64,000 nucleotides of DNA from Pseudarthrobacter sp. NamE2 (GTDB taxonomy: Bacteria > Actinomycetota > Actinomycetes > Actinomycetales > Micrococcaceae), in NCBI RefSeq assembly GCF_005796205.1, contig NZ_VAHN01000001.1, forward strand, positions 62,001 to 126,000, read 5' to 3'. The position numbers were made by a program, and so were the translations under genes. Below are positions 18,856 through 28,448 of the stretch, piece by piece; the stretch's first letter is position 1, and every line of letters begins with the position of its first letter. The notes under the pieces were generated by a model, which did no database searches, was not told the DNA's origin, and worked only from the letters and a program-made list of their open reading frames with translations.

Positions 18856-20359
18856 GACGAGACCAAATGTCGTTCTCGTCCTGGCCGATGACCTTGGCTG
18901 GGGGGACCTCAGTTGCTATGGAGCGCACAGGATCGCGACGCCGAACATAGATTCACTTGCGGCCGAAGGGGTTCGGCTAACGGACGCCCATGCAGCGTCT
19001 GCGGTTTGCACGCCCAGCCGATATTCCCTTCTGACAGGCCGGTACAGTTGGCGCAGCCCGCTGAAAAAAGGGGTGCTGATGGGTCACGGTCCTGCTCTGA
19101 TTGAGCCCTTCCGGGGCACCCTCGCATCAGTGCTGAAAACTGCAGGATATGCCACCGCAGCAATCGGTAAATGGCATTTGGGACTGGGGTGGAAACATTT
19201 TGATGGCACTACGTGGGATGCCTTCAGCGGTTCAGATCCCCTTGAATACCAGCTTGGCGATCCTCTCGTGAAGCATCGGGACATGGATTGGGACTCCGGC
19301 GTTGACATTGATTACTCGAAGCCCTTCACTGGAGGCCCGCTTGAACTGGGTTTCGATCAGTTCTTTGGCATTGCCGGTTCCCTCAACATGCCGCCCTATG
19401 CTTTTTTGCAGCAGGACCGTACGGTGGGGGTTCCGAGGCGGAAGAAGAGGCGCTTCCTGCCCAGTCAGCGGCCTGGTTTTGAATCCGATGATTGGGACGA
19501 ACGTGAAGTGGACCTCCGGTTCACGGCGGAAGCGGTCCACTTCATCCGGCGCCAGGACGGCAAAAGTCCATTCTTCCTGTATTTCGCTCCTTCGGCCCCG
19601 CACCGGCCCCAGGTCCCCCCTGCGTTCCTTAGAGGTTCTTCGCAGGCTGGACCCCGCGGTGATTCGGTCGTTTTTGTTGACTGGATGGTGGGTGAGCTGG
19701 GTAATGCCCTTGGCGAGGCCGGCCTTCTCGATAACACCCTCTTCATATTTACCAGCGATAACGGAGCTCCGACCATCTTCCCTGATGACGGAGACACTCA
19801 AGTGCACCGGGCAAATGGCCCTTGGCGAGGGCAAAAAGGCGATGCCTGGGACGGCGGTCATCGGGAGCCCCTGATTGCCCGATGGCCGGGAACAATAAAC
19901 CGGGGGGTGGTGGGTAACTCGCCTTTCGGTCTCATTGATCTCCTCCCCAGTATCGCGGCCCTCCTGGATTTGGAGCTGCCCGCTACTGCTGCCCCCGACG
20001 GCGTCGATCGCTCTGCCGTCCTGCTGGGGGCTTCCGCTGATGAGGAGGTGCCGCTTGTTCTGCACAGCATGGGCGGGGCCTTCTCAATCCTTCGCGGACG
20101 GTGGAAAGCCATCTTCGCCACGGGATCGGGGGGCGGGCTTTCGGAGCCCCAGGGCAACAACCTCAGCCCGGACCGCCCTGTCGGCCAACTGTACGACGTG
20201 GTGCAGGACCCTTCGGAAACGACAGATCTTTGGAAAGAGCACCTCGATGTCGTAACCGACCTCTATGCAGCCCTCGTTGAGATCGCTGGTACCGACAGCG
20301 GTTTTCCCTTGGGGGTCACGTTTACAGAATCTTCCCCCGCTCGCGGGCCAAGCAGCTGA
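18845..20359 (+). CDS. Sulfatase 3 (arylsulfatase-like, 504 residues)
   Basis: Sulfatase with NVVLVLADDLGWGDLSCYG, formylglycine site C55-T-P-S-R59 with SLLTGRYSWR, GKWHLGLGW, and FTSDNGAP. The CTPSR form with the serine is common in arylsulfatase A-like enzymes. No signal peptide. It starts inside the 3' end of sulfatase 2 and is followed by the ABC importer genes after a 146-bp gap. Confidence 0.93.
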   Translation: MNSKTRPNVVLVLADDLGWGDLSCYGAHRIATPNIDSLAAEGVRLTDAHAASAVCTPSRYSLLTGRYSWRSPLKKGVLMGHGPALIEPFRGTLASVLKTAGYATAAIGKWHLGLGWKHFDGTTWDAFSGSDPLEYQLGDPLVKHRDMDWDSGVDIDYSKPFTGGPLELGFDQFFGIAGSLNMPPYAFLQQDRTVGVPRRKKRRFLPSQRPGFESDDWDEREVDLRFTAEAVHFIRRQDGKSPFFLYFAPSAPHRPQVPPAFLRGSSQAGPRGDSVVFVDWMVGELGNALGEAGLLDNTLFIFTSDNGAPTIFPDDGDTQVHRANGPWRGQKGDAWDGGHREPLIARWPGTINRGVVGNSPFGLIDLLPSIAALLDLELPATAAPDGVDRSAVLLGASADEEVPLVLHSMGGAFSILRGRWKAIFATGSGGGLSEPQGNNLSPDRPVGQLYDVVQDPSETTDLWKEHLDVVTDLYAALVEIAGTDSGFPLGVTFTESSPARGPSS

Positions 20360-20505
20360 GAAGGAGAGAAACATTCGACCCTCACCTGACAAATCTTGCG
20401 TGCAACGTTACCCATCCCAAAACATGCTGCGTCTGGCAGGTTCTTTGAAAGCTTAGTTGCCTGGGGCGCGAGCGAAGAGTCTTGACGATTCAAAGGAGAA
20501 TAGCA

Positions 20506-21786
20506 ATGAAGAAGCCATCGGCCCCTGCGAAAGGGCTTGTCGCAGCCGCCGCTGCACTTGGTCTTGTCACCGGCTGCACGCCTGGAGGGGATACCTCGGA
20601 TGAAGCCGTGACAGAACTTAACCTGCCTGCCGTCGAAGCGCCCTGGTTGGAGGGCTACAAGAAAGTCATCGCTGACTACGAGAGCGAAAAAGGCATCAAA
20701 ATAAACCTCACGTCATTTCCGTTTGACGGGTTGCTGACCCAAGAGGCCAATGCCGCCCAAAGCGGCTCGAATGCCTTCGATCTATTCCTGATCAATGAAC
20801 AATGGGTCGGGCAGTTTTACGACAACGAGTGGGTACAGCCACTCACAGACGTGAACTCGGACTTCGAATGGGACGAGAACCTTATCGAATTCGCTGGAAT
20901 TGGCCGCTGGGATGCGGACGCACGCAGTACTACCCCGGACGGAACACCTTATTCCCTGCCCATCAACGGCAATATCCATGAATTCATGTACCGGACCGAC
21001 CTTTACCAACAGCTGGGTCTCAATGTCCCGACGACTTGGGACGACGTCGTCGCCAATGGGAACGCAGCCAAGGCAGCAGGTGCTGTCGGTAACGGCTTCG
21101 TGGTGAGGGGTAAGACGCCGTCGTACGACTTCAGCGCCTTGCTGTACTCCTATGGGGGGAAGTGGTTTGAAGATGAGACCGGCGGGAATTGGAAACCAGC
21201 CGTTGACTCGTCTGAATTCAGGCAGGCCTTGACGAAGTTCAAGGAGCTGGCCGACATCGGGCCGGCAGCACCGCAAACGATAGCTCAGGCCGAAGCGATT
21301 TCCCTTATGCAAAGCGGGGATGTTCTGCAGACAGCCCTTGTGACAGCCAACGCTGTCCCGCTTGAGAACCCGGCTGCCTCCCGGGTTGCCGGCAAGATCG
21401 GTTACGCCAAATTGCCGGGCGGCACACCCGTCAGCGGTACGTGGACGATGGGTGTTCCGACGGGACTGCCTGATAACCGTTCAGCTGCAGCCTACGATTT
21501 CCTGACCTGGCTTACCAGCAAAGACACCATGCAGAAATGGGAAGGTTACGGCGGTGTGACCACGCGTGCGGACGTTACCAGCCAACGGCCGGAACTTCAG
21601 GTCCTCATTGATTCAGAAGAAGATATCCGCGGTGGCCTGCGGTACCCCTTCACTCCCGCCCTGCTCGACGTCACTGATCCGGCCATTGGCGAGTACCTTG
21701 CCGGTACCAGGAACTTGGAGGATTCGATCTCTGTAATGCAGGACCGTCTCACCGAGGTCGTCGAAAAGGCAGGCTTCCTGAAATGA
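20506..21786 (+). CDS. ABC sugar-type substrate-binding lipoprotein
   Basis: Extracellular binding protein of a carbohydrate ABC importer (family 1 solute-binding type). ATG 20506 follows AAAGGAG; residues 1-24 form a lipoprotein signal peptide ending in the lipobox LVTGC, so the mature protein is anchored by its cysteine. The body contains the usual DLFLINEQW, PYSLPINGNIHEFMYRTDLY and WTMGVPTGLPDNRSAAAYDFL motifs. Its 3' end overlaps the permease gene by 4 bp (ATGA). No ATPase gene is in the island, so a shared MsiK-type ATPase encoded elsewhere is likely. Confidence 0.92.
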   Translation: MKKPSAPAKGLVAAAAALGLVTGCTPGGDTSDEAVTELNLPAVEAPWLEGYKKVIADYESEKGIKINLTSFPFDGLLTQEANAAQSGSNAFDLFLINEQWVGQFYDNEWVQPLTDVNSDFEWDENLIEFAGIGRWDADARSTTPDGTPYSLPINGNIHEFMYRTDLYQQLGLNVPTTWDDVVANGNAAKAAGAVGNGFVVRGKTPSYDFSALLYSYGGKWFEDETGGNWKPAVDSSEFRQALTKFKELADIGPAAPQTIAQAEAISLMQSGDVLQTALVTANAVPLENPAASRVAGKIGYAKLPGGTPVSGTWTMGVPTGLPDNRSAAAYDFLTWLTSKDTMQKWEGYGGVTTRADVTSQRPELQVLIDSEEDIRGGLRYPFTPALLDVTDPAIGEYLAGTRNLEDSISVMQDRLTEVVEKAGFLK

Positions 21787-22742
21787 GCACCACGGCCAGG
21801 GCCGGTGCCACTTCCGGAGGACGGGATGTGGACCGGCCGCACGAGCAACGCATGCACCGGCGGAAGCAGATTCACTGGTTCAAGTACCTCTCGGTCCTGC
21901 CCCTCTTGATCTTCTTCCTGGTACTGGTTGCATTTCCGGTCGGGCAGCTTGTCTGGATGGCCTTCGGAAGGGTCCGGCTGGTCGCGGGTAACTTCTTGTG
22001 GAGGCCGGTCGGTTTCGACAACTTTACGGAGATGATGTCGGACAGAGTGTTCGGTATTTCACTGTGGAATTCTGCTGTTTTTATCACCTCCACCGTTGTC
22101 CTCACCCTGGTGCTGGGCGTACTGCTGGCCCTGGCAACGGAGCGCCTGATCCGCGGGCAACAGCTGGCACAGAATGTCATCATCTGGCCTGCCATCATTG
22201 CCCCTGTTGTCATCAGTGTTATCTGGCTGCTCATTCTCAGTCCCCAGATCGGCCTGCTGAACCGGATACTGATCAGCTTCGGAATAAACCCCCAGGCCTG
22301 GTTGGGTGACAACTTCGGGGCGATGGCCAGTGTCATCGTGGTCGACGTGTGGCACTGGACGCCGATAGTTTTCCTGTTCGTCTATACGGCGCTGCGGGGC
22401 CTTGATCCGGAGGTGCTTGAGGCAGCCAGCGTTGACGGCGCCAGTTACATGCAGCGGGTGCGATTCGTCGTCCTGCCTCTCCTCGCGCCAGCCATACTGG
22501 GTGCTGCGGCAATCCGGATCATCATGGGTGTGAAGGTGTTCGATGAGATGTACCTCCTCACCTTCGGCGGGCCAGGTACAGCCACGACCGTCATCTCGAT
22601 TTACCTGCGCTCCGTGTTCTTTGACGCCTTTGAATACGGCTACGGCGCTGCCCTGAGCGTTACGGTCGTGCTGTTGGTCCTGCTTGTACTCATCCTCGTG
22701 TTCGTTTCCCGGTCACTTATCAGGAGGTTGTCCCGTGCCTGA
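21783..22742 (+). CDS. ABC sugar-type permease, MalF-like
   Basis: 319-residue inner permease with six predicted membrane segments and the EAA loop EAASVDGASYMQRVRFVVLP that docks the ATPase. Begins at ATG 21783, overlapping the stop of the binding-protein gene. The N terminus has a charged cytosolic extension of about 35 residues before the first helix (LSVLPLLIFFLVLVAFPVG). It overlaps the second permease by 8 bp. Confidence 0.93.
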   Translation: MSTTARAGATSGGRDVDRPHEQRMHRRKQIHWFKYLSVLPLLIFFLVLVAFPVGQLVWMAFGRVRLVAGNFLWRPVGFDNFTEMMSDRVFGISLWNSAVFITSTVVLTLVLGVLLALATERLIRGQQLAQNVIIWPAIIAPVVISVIWLLILSPQIGLLNRILISFGINPQAWLGDNFGAMASVIVVDVWHWTPIVFLFVYTALRGLDPEVLEAASVDGASYMQRVRFVVLPLLAPAILGAAAIRIIMGVKVFDEMYLLTFGGPGTATTVISIYLRSVFFDAFEYGYGAALSVTVVLLVLLVLILVFVSRSLIRRLSRA

Positions 22743-23619
22743 AGTCCAAACTGCCTCCCGCGGAACCGAGGCTCGGCAGCGAACTGGAGCTTCAAAACAG
22801 GACGGCGGTCACTGGATCGCCCGCCTGATTGTTATCGGAGCGGCCATCATCACCATCGTTCCACTGATCTGGATGATCTTCATTTCACTCCAGAAACCAC
22901 GGGTCATCATCTCGATGGGCTGGGGCGCTGAATTCGCCGTCGATAACTTCGCGGAGATTTTTGATCCCCGCGCGGTTTTCGGTGGGCAGGTCATCAACAG
23001 TATTTTGCTCGTCATCTCAGCGACCGCGATCACACTCGTCATTAGTGCGCTTGCCGGCTACAGCCTGAGCCAGTTGCAATGGTCCAACCGGGTTGTTGTA
23101 ACGGTGCTTTCGGTCTCCGCCCTGCTCCAGGTTATCCCTCCGATGACTCTGGTCCCGGGGCTTTATGCGACGCTGACCAACTACGGCCTCGTTAACAGCC
23201 TCACTGGGCTTATCCTGCTCAATACCGTGTTCAATCTCCCGTTCGCCACGATCATGACGAAGTTCTACTTCGACACCATCCCTGGTGAACTGCGCGAATC
23301 GGCAGCGATAGATGGCGCCAGTGAATTCGGCGCCTTCCGGACGGTTATGTTGCCTCTCGCGGCACCTGGCATAGCCGCGGTGGCCATCTTCACGGCCATT
23401 CAGGTCTGGAACGAGTTCCTCTTCGGCCTGGTGTTCACCACAGGTGGTTCACAGGCACCGATTACGGTGGGCATCGCCGCGCTGATCCAACCTCAGGAGA
23501 TAAAGTTCGGAGCAATGGCCGCGGTGGGAGTTGTCACCGCCGTTCCCATCATCCTTCTCGCTATCGTCGCTAACCGACAAATTGTTGCCGGGCTCACCGG
23601 CGGGGCCGTCAAGGGATAG
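22735..23619 (+). CDS. ABC sugar-type permease, MalG-like
   Basis: 294 residues from GTG 22735, which has AGGAGG eight bases upstream; a longer frame into the upstream gene is not needed. Six membrane segments and the EAA-loop equivalent ESAAIDGASEFGAFRTVMLP. Together with the binding protein and the MalF-like permease it forms one importer, presumably for a sulfated sugar or oligosaccharide. Confidence 0.93.
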   Translation: MPEVQTASRGTEARQRTGASKQDGGHWIARLIVIGAAIITIVPLIWMIFISLQKPRVIISMGWGAEFAVDNFAEIFDPRAVFGGQVINSILLVISATAITLVISALAGYSLSQLQWSNRVVVTVLSVSALLQVIPPMTLVPGLYATLTNYGLVNSLTGLILLNTVFNLPFATIMTKFYFDTIPGELRESAAIDGASEFGAFRTVMLPLAAPGIAAVAIFTAIQVWNEFLFGLVFTTGGSQAPITVGIAALIQPQEIKFGAMAAVGVVTAVPIILLAIVANRQIVAGLTGGAVKG

Positions 23620-23625
23620 ACGCTC

Positions 23626-24930
23626 ATGTCGATACTTGGCGAACCGGCGCACTCTCAAAGGCAACCCAACATTGTGCTCATCCACTGCCACGACCTTGGG
23701 GATTGGTTGAGCACCTATGGATACCGAGGAGTTCCAGACAGCCGCTTACAAGACTTCGCCGAACACTCTCTGGTCTTTGATTCAGCATTTGCGACTGCTC
23801 CACTGTGCACACCTGCACGTTCCTCACTCTTCACGGGACAGATGCCCCACCAAAATGGCCTGATGGGGCTTACCCACCAGGGATGGCGCTACGCTGAAGG
23901 GGTCAGGACGCTGCCTGAGATGCTGTCACCCCTTGGTTACCACACGACGCTGATCGGTCTGCAACACGAGGACTTCGACGCACGCGTGCTGGGTTTTGAC
24001 GAAGTTCTAGGTCTCGGGTTCATTCCCCGGGCCCTGGAAGTAGCCCGGCTGGTACAGCGCTGGTACGCACACAACCAGAACGGCAGCCCCTACTTTGCCA
24101 CCATTGGGATGTGGGAAGTTCACCGGCCATGGCCTCCGGAGGACTACCGTCCGGCCGATCCCGCATCTGTGGACGTACCGCCGTACCTGCCTGACAACGG
24201 GCATACACGTGCTGACATCGCGGGATTCTATGGCGCCATTCGGCAGATGGACGAAGCATTTGAGCTGATCCTGTCAGCCATCGACGCCAGCCCGGATGCG
24301 AGCAACACCATCGTCATCTTTACCACGGACCATGGGGCGGCATTTCCGAGGGCAAAGAGCACCCTCTACGATTCGGGCGTCAAAGTGACCCTGCTTATTC
24401 GTCCTCCGCTTCAATGGGGTGTCCCACCCGCCCGGGTCAAGACGCTGGCGAGCCACTTGGATATCGCACCCACACTTGTTGAGCTGGCCGGGGGATCAGT
24501 GCGGGAGGAACTGGCTGGCAGGAGCTTGGCCCCCCTATTGCTCGGTGCGACCCGTGACTTGAACGAGACGAGGGAGCTCTTTTTTGAGAAGACATATCAC
24601 GATCGATATGATCCCATGCGTGCAATTCGCACTAACGATGCAAAATACATCCGCAACTACGTGAACGGACCACTGCTTCCTCTTCCGGCTGATCTGGAAA
24701 ACAGTGAAACGAGGGCGGGAATGGGAAATGGGCACCTCGGGCCGCGTCCAAGGGAGGAGCTCTATCTCCTGGGAGACGACCCTTGGGAACTGTCCAATCT
24801 CGCTCAATCGGAGCATCATGCCGAGCTCAAAGCCGGGCTGTCGGAGGACCTGGATCGCTTCATGGAGGAATCGTCTGATCCGCTGTTAGAGGGGGATGTG
24901 GATGAGCCACCGGAACCATACAGAAGGTGA
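23626..24930 (+). CDS. Sulfatase 4 (434 residues)
   Basis: Formylglycine site C61-T-P-A-R65 with SSLFTGQMPHQNGLMG, C-terminal ligands FTTDHGAAFPRAK. The N-terminal metal motif is NIVLIHCHDLGDWLSTYGY, where the usual aspartate pair is replaced by H-C-H-D, as in the N-sulfoglucosamine sulfohydrolase-like branch. That resemblance hints at an N-sulfated or glucosamine-type substrate, but I cannot prove it. It lies 6 bp after the MalG-like permease gene and so is in the transporter operon. Confidence 0.9.
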   Translation: MSILGEPAHSQRQPNIVLIHCHDLGDWLSTYGYRGVPDSRLQDFAEHSLVFDSAFATAPLCTPARSSLFTGQMPHQNGLMGLTHQGWRYAEGVRTLPEMLSPLGYHTTLIGLQHEDFDARVLGFDEVLGLGFIPRALEVARLVQRWYAHNQNGSPYFATIGMWEVHRPWPPEDYRPADPASVDVPPYLPDNGHTRADIAGFYGAIRQMDEAFELILSAIDASPDASNTIVIFTTDHGAAFPRAKSTLYDSGVKVTLLIRPPLQWGVPPARVKTLASHLDIAPTLVELAGGSVREELAGRSLAPLLLGATRDLNETRELFFEKTYHDRYDPMRAIRTNDAKYIRNYVNGPLLPLPADLENSETRAGMGNGHLGPRPREELYLLGDDPWELSNLAQSEHHAELKAGLSEDLDRFMEESSDPLLEGDVDEPPEPYRR

Positions 24931-24940
24931 ACTCACAGAA

Positions 24941-26377
24941 CTACGAGATCTCCCGTGGAATAAATGCATTTAGGGGATCCTCCCTAACCATCTCTGCTTG
25001 CCCGCCGCCGCTGACCGGGAGGCAGCAGCCGTCGCGTAGCGCAGTTGCATGAAGCGAAAACCAAGAATGGAGCTGTCGGCGCAGATCGGCTATTCGCCCA
25101 GCATTGCTGGGGTTGCCGATCTCGTTTCTCCGCTCGTCGGGATCCGAGTGAAGATCGTAGAGTTCGTGTGGACCGAGAGGGTACCTGTGCACGTACTTCC
25201 AATCATGGGTACGGATCATGCGGACGGGGCCATATTCGTCATACACCACAACCGGGCGCCGTTCCGCTTCACTCCAGCCATCAGCTAGGAGCCTCGCGAA
25301 GCTTCTGCCAGGGCCCTGCTCGAACTCATATGAATCAATACCCACTAGCTCCAATAGAGTCGCGGCCATGTCATAGCCGGACACTAGGTCGCTCAGGACC
25401 TGGCCTTCTGGAATCCTGCCAGGAAAGGCGAAGATCGCGGGAACCTTTATCGATGAGTCGTACATGTTTAAAGGCAAAGTTCCGTTGCCCTTTCCCCAGA
25501 TCCCATGGTGGCCGCAGTTGAACCCATTGTCGCTCGAGAAAACGACCAAGGTGTCCTCCGCCAGGCCGAGTTCCCGCAGACGGTTCAAAACCCTGCCGAC
25601 AGCCTCATCCATGGCGGTGACAGCTGCGAAGTACCCGACCAGGGCAGCCCTGGTATCGGATTCGCCCGCAATAGCCGCGCCATTTTTCGTAGCCAGCCAG
25701 GGATGTGCTCGTTCCTGCGGACAGGAGTCGAAGCTGCAATTCCTGTACAGCCGCTCAAAGCGCTCCGGGTGCTGGCCTGTCCACGGCTTGTGCGGGGCTG
25801 TGAAATTCAGGGATAGAAAGAATGGTTCCGGGTTTCTGGCACTCGCTTCCATAAAGGCGATAGCCTCATCAGCAAAGACATCCGTGAGATAGGCAAGGGG
25901 AGTCTCTTTAGCTGATCCCCTGTATATCGTTGCCTCGTGATAGTCGCTGCTGCCGCCTTCCAAGGCGTACCAGTATCTAAACCCGGACCGCGGCCGGTCA
26001 CTGGCCCCAAGATGCCATTTCCCGACGAAGCCAAGACTGTATCCGTTGTCCGCCAAGGTGGCAGTGAACAGGGGCTGGCCCTCGAGAAAATCGACTCCCG
26101 CTTCGCCCGCCTCATGCCCCACGAGAAAATCATGCACTCCATGGCCGGACGGTACAGCCCCCGTGAGCAAGGTCGCCCGAGCCGGTGAGCAGACGGGTGA
26201 GGCACAAAAGAAATTCTCCAAGCGGGCACCACGTTCAGCGAGAGCGTCCAGATGCGGAGTGAGGATCTCATCGTTGCCTGAACAACCGAGGGCCCACTGC
26301 CCCTGATCATCGCTCAAAATGAAGAGAATGTTTGGTCTGCGGTGCACCGGACTCCCTTCAAATTGGCTCTCTGCCAT
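24941..26377 (-). CDS. Sulfatase 5 (478 residues)
   Basis: Convergent with sulfatase 4 across 10 bp. N-terminal motif NILFILSDDQGQWALGCSGN, formylglycine site C63-S-P-A-R67 with ATLLTGAVPSGHGVHDFL, FVGKWHLG, and FSSDNGFNCGHHGIWGKGN, resembling choline-sulfatase and iduronate-2-sulfatase-like enzymes. I place the start at ATG 26377 (MAESQF); a TTG at 26431 would add 18 residues. Confidence 0.9.
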   Translation of the reverse strand: MAESQFEGSPVHRRPNILFILSDDQGQWALGCSGNDEILTPHLDALAERGARLENFFCASPVCSPARATLLTGAVPSGHGVHDFLVGHEAGEAGVDFLEGQPLFTATLADNGYSLGFVGKWHLGASDRPRSGFRYWYALEGGSSDYHEATIYRGSAKETPLAYLTDVFADEAIAFMEASARNPEPFFLSLNFTAPHKPWTGQHPERFERLYRNCSFDSCPQERAHPWLATKNGAAIAGESDTRAALVGYFAAVTAMDEAVGRVLNRLRELGLAEDTLVVFSSDNGFNCGHHGIWGKGNGTLPLNMYDSSIKVPAIFAFPGRIPEGQVLSDLVSGYDMAATLLELVGIDSYEFEQGPGRSFARLLADGWSEAERRPVVVYDEYGPVRMIRTHDWKYVHRYPLGPHELYDLHSDPDERRNEIGNPSNAGRIADLRRQLHSWFSLHATALRDGCCLPVSGGGQAEMVREDPLNAFIPREIS

Positions 26378-26524
26378 TGATTTGGGATTGTAGCGGCGTC
26401 GACGAACTCCTGATAGGTCCTGGAGTGCCAAGGGAACTTTGTCGGGCCAATTACTGAAAGGCGGACGCGAGTATTGTTTGGACTAACCCTTTGCCGCTTT
26501 CCTGATCCAGGCTAGGAGCAGATT

Positions 26525-28066
26525 ATGGCGCTAGCGCGAGTGGGGTCTTCGCTGGAGGCCTACGCGGGCATGTTGGCCTATGCGGGAGATATTCACAATC
26601 ACTGTGACATCAGTTACGGCCATGGCAGCATCGAAGAAGCCTACGTCAATGCCCGCCTCCAACTCGATTTTGCCAGCGTTACTGGTCACGCCAGCTGGCA
26701 CGATATGCCTGATCACCCCTCTCACGTGCGTGAGTATCACAGCAGGGGATTCGCACATCTGCGTGACGAATGGGACCGCGTTCAGGAAGTTACCGAGTCG
26801 GTCCACGAGGACGGCCAATTCGTCACGCTGCTCTCCTTCGAGTGGCACAGCATGCAATACGGTGACCACTGTATTTACTACAAATCAGGTCAAGGGCCGC
26901 TGGCTCCGGCTTCCGCTCGCAGCCTGGAGCAGCTTCGCCGTGTGCTGAGGAAACTAAAGAGGAGCGGGCTCGATGCCTTGGCAATCCCTCATCACATCGG
27001 TTACAAGTCGGGCCGGCGGGGCATCAATTGGGAAACGTATAGTGAGGAGTTTTCTCCGGTCGTTGAAATGCTTTCCATGCACGGATGTGGGGAGTCCGAC
27101 GTGGCACCGCGGCCTTATTTGCACACGATGGGTCCAAGGGATACCGCCAGCACAGCCCAGTACGGCCTCCACCTAGGCAGAATTTTCGGCTTTATTGGCT
27201 CGACTGACCATCACAGTGCGCATCCGGGGAGCCACGGCTACGGAAGGGCAATGGTGTGGGCCGACGAGCTCACGCGGGATGGCATTTGGAACGCCCTCCG
27301 GGCAAGACGCACCTACGCAGCCACCGGCGACCGCATCATGGTGGCGACGAGTGTCAACGGTTTCCCCATGGGCGCGGCGATCCTCAGCAACGGCAAAAGG
27401 GAGATCGCAATAGATGTGATGGGCGGCGATGCCATCGATTACGTGGAACTGGTCCGTAACGGGGAAGTTATTGCGCGAACGTCTCCAGCAGGAACGGGGG
27501 ACGAGGACTTTGACGGAGTGCTTTCAGTCACTGTCGGATGGGGAGAAATCGGAGTCAAAACAGCATGGGACGTCGAACTCGAAGTCCTTGGAGGGCGCAT
27601 CACCGCGGTCGAGCCACGGCTGCATGGCAATGACGTCGTGGCTCCAAGCAATTCAATCGAAGGCAAATGCAGCTTTTCCGCCTGGCGGCAAATCGACGAT
27701 CATCGCCTGGTCTTCTCGACCGAAACGAGGGGCAACCCGACCGTCATGACGGACGCGACCCAGCAACTTGCACTGCACGTAACAGGGGATGACCACACTG
27801 TGCTGCTCGGCAAATTCAACGGTGTCGAGATGAGGCACTCAATCGCAGAACTTCTGCAGGGCTCGCGAGCCGGATATACAGGAGGTTTTCTTTCCGGCGG
27901 GATCCTCATCCACCGAGCCTCCCCCCGAAGCAGCCGGCAGGTGCAACTCGAACTCCTGGACTCCGGAACTGGAGGACCTCGCGACTGGTACTACGTACGG
28001 GTCCGGCAACACAACGATCAGTACGCATGGAGCTCGCCAACCTGGGTTGACTCCCAGGCGCGGTGA
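26525..28066 (+). CDS. PHP-like metal-dependent hydrolase (DUF3604-like)
   Basis: 513 residues, start supported by TAGGAG six bases before the ATG. The N-terminal half has PHP-domain metal motifs: GDIHNHCDISYGHGS, LLSFEWHSMQYGDHCIYY, ALAIPHHIGY and GFIGSTDHHSAHPG. The C-terminal half is beta-rich and resembles the extension of DUF3604 proteins, which occur beside sulfatases and carbohydrate genes. The substrate is unknown; a role on a phosphorylated or sulfated sugar intermediate would fit the neighbourhood. Divergent from sulfatase 5. Confidence 0.8.
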   Translation: MALARVGSSLEAYAGMLAYAGDIHNHCDISYGHGSIEEAYVNARLQLDFASVTGHASWHDMPDHPSHVREYHSRGFAHLRDEWDRVQEVTESVHEDGQFVTLLSFEWHSMQYGDHCIYYKSGQGPLAPASARSLEQLRRVLRKLKRSGLDALAIPHHIGYKSGRRGINWETYSEEFSPVVEMLSMHGCGESDVAPRPYLHTMGPRDTASTAQYGLHLGRIFGFIGSTDHHSAHPGSHGYGRAMVWADELTRDGIWNALRARRTYAATGDRIMVATSVNGFPMGAAILSNGKREIAIDVMGGDAIDYVELVRNGEVIARTSPAGTGDEDFDGVLSVTVGWGEIGVKTAWDVELEVLGGRITAVEPRLHGNDVVAPSNSIEGKCSFSAWRQIDDHRLVFSTETRGNPTVMTDATQQLALHVTGDDHTVLLGKFNGVEMRHSIAELLQGSRAGYTGGFLSGGILIHRASPRSSRQVQLELLDSGTGGPRDWYYVRVRQHNDQYAWSSPTWVDSQAR

Positions 28067-28425
28067 CGACGATCATCGGCGGAGTTGGGATCACCAAATC
28101 ACCGAGGTCACCGCCCTGACAGGGGGACAGCGGTACGCGCCCCAATTCATGGAGCCGACCGATCAGATCGCCTTTCCGCACAACCGGCGGCAACAACTCA
28201 GCTTTTCCTTCCGTAACCAGACCGCCCAGTTCAGATGGCTGCTGCGACCAAGTTCAACACGTAATTATTTGTCGAGTCACCGGTCGGGCTCCCATGACGG
28301 GCGCGGCCCAGGGTCGTTTTCCGTCGATGCTGGAAAGGGTCCAGGGCAGGGTAGGCCTGACGGCGTGCCATTCTGGTTCAGCTGCCTGTACACGGCGGAA
28401 GGTATTCAGTCCCTATTTTGCTATG
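28067..28425. other. Intergenic stretch without a supportable gene
   Basis: An open frame of 148 codons (28047-28493, plus strand) runs through this interval but begins inside the PHP gene, ends inside the resolvase remnant and has no recognisable motif. I treat it as non-coding. Confidence 0.4.
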
Positions 28426-28448
28426 CCGACAACGGATATTCCGTAAAG
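28426..28448. repeat. Palindrome ACGGATATTCCGT with flanks, copy 1
   Basis: ACGGATATTCCGT (28432-28444) with the flanks GCCGACA on the left and AAAG on the right is shared with 51298-51320 (GCCGATA on the left, CAAG on the right). The first copy abuts the stop codon of the resolvase remnant. A partial relative, GGATATTCCG, is at 7912-7921 next to repeat copy A. It is probably a recombination site or element end linked to the resolvase. Confidence 0.65.
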
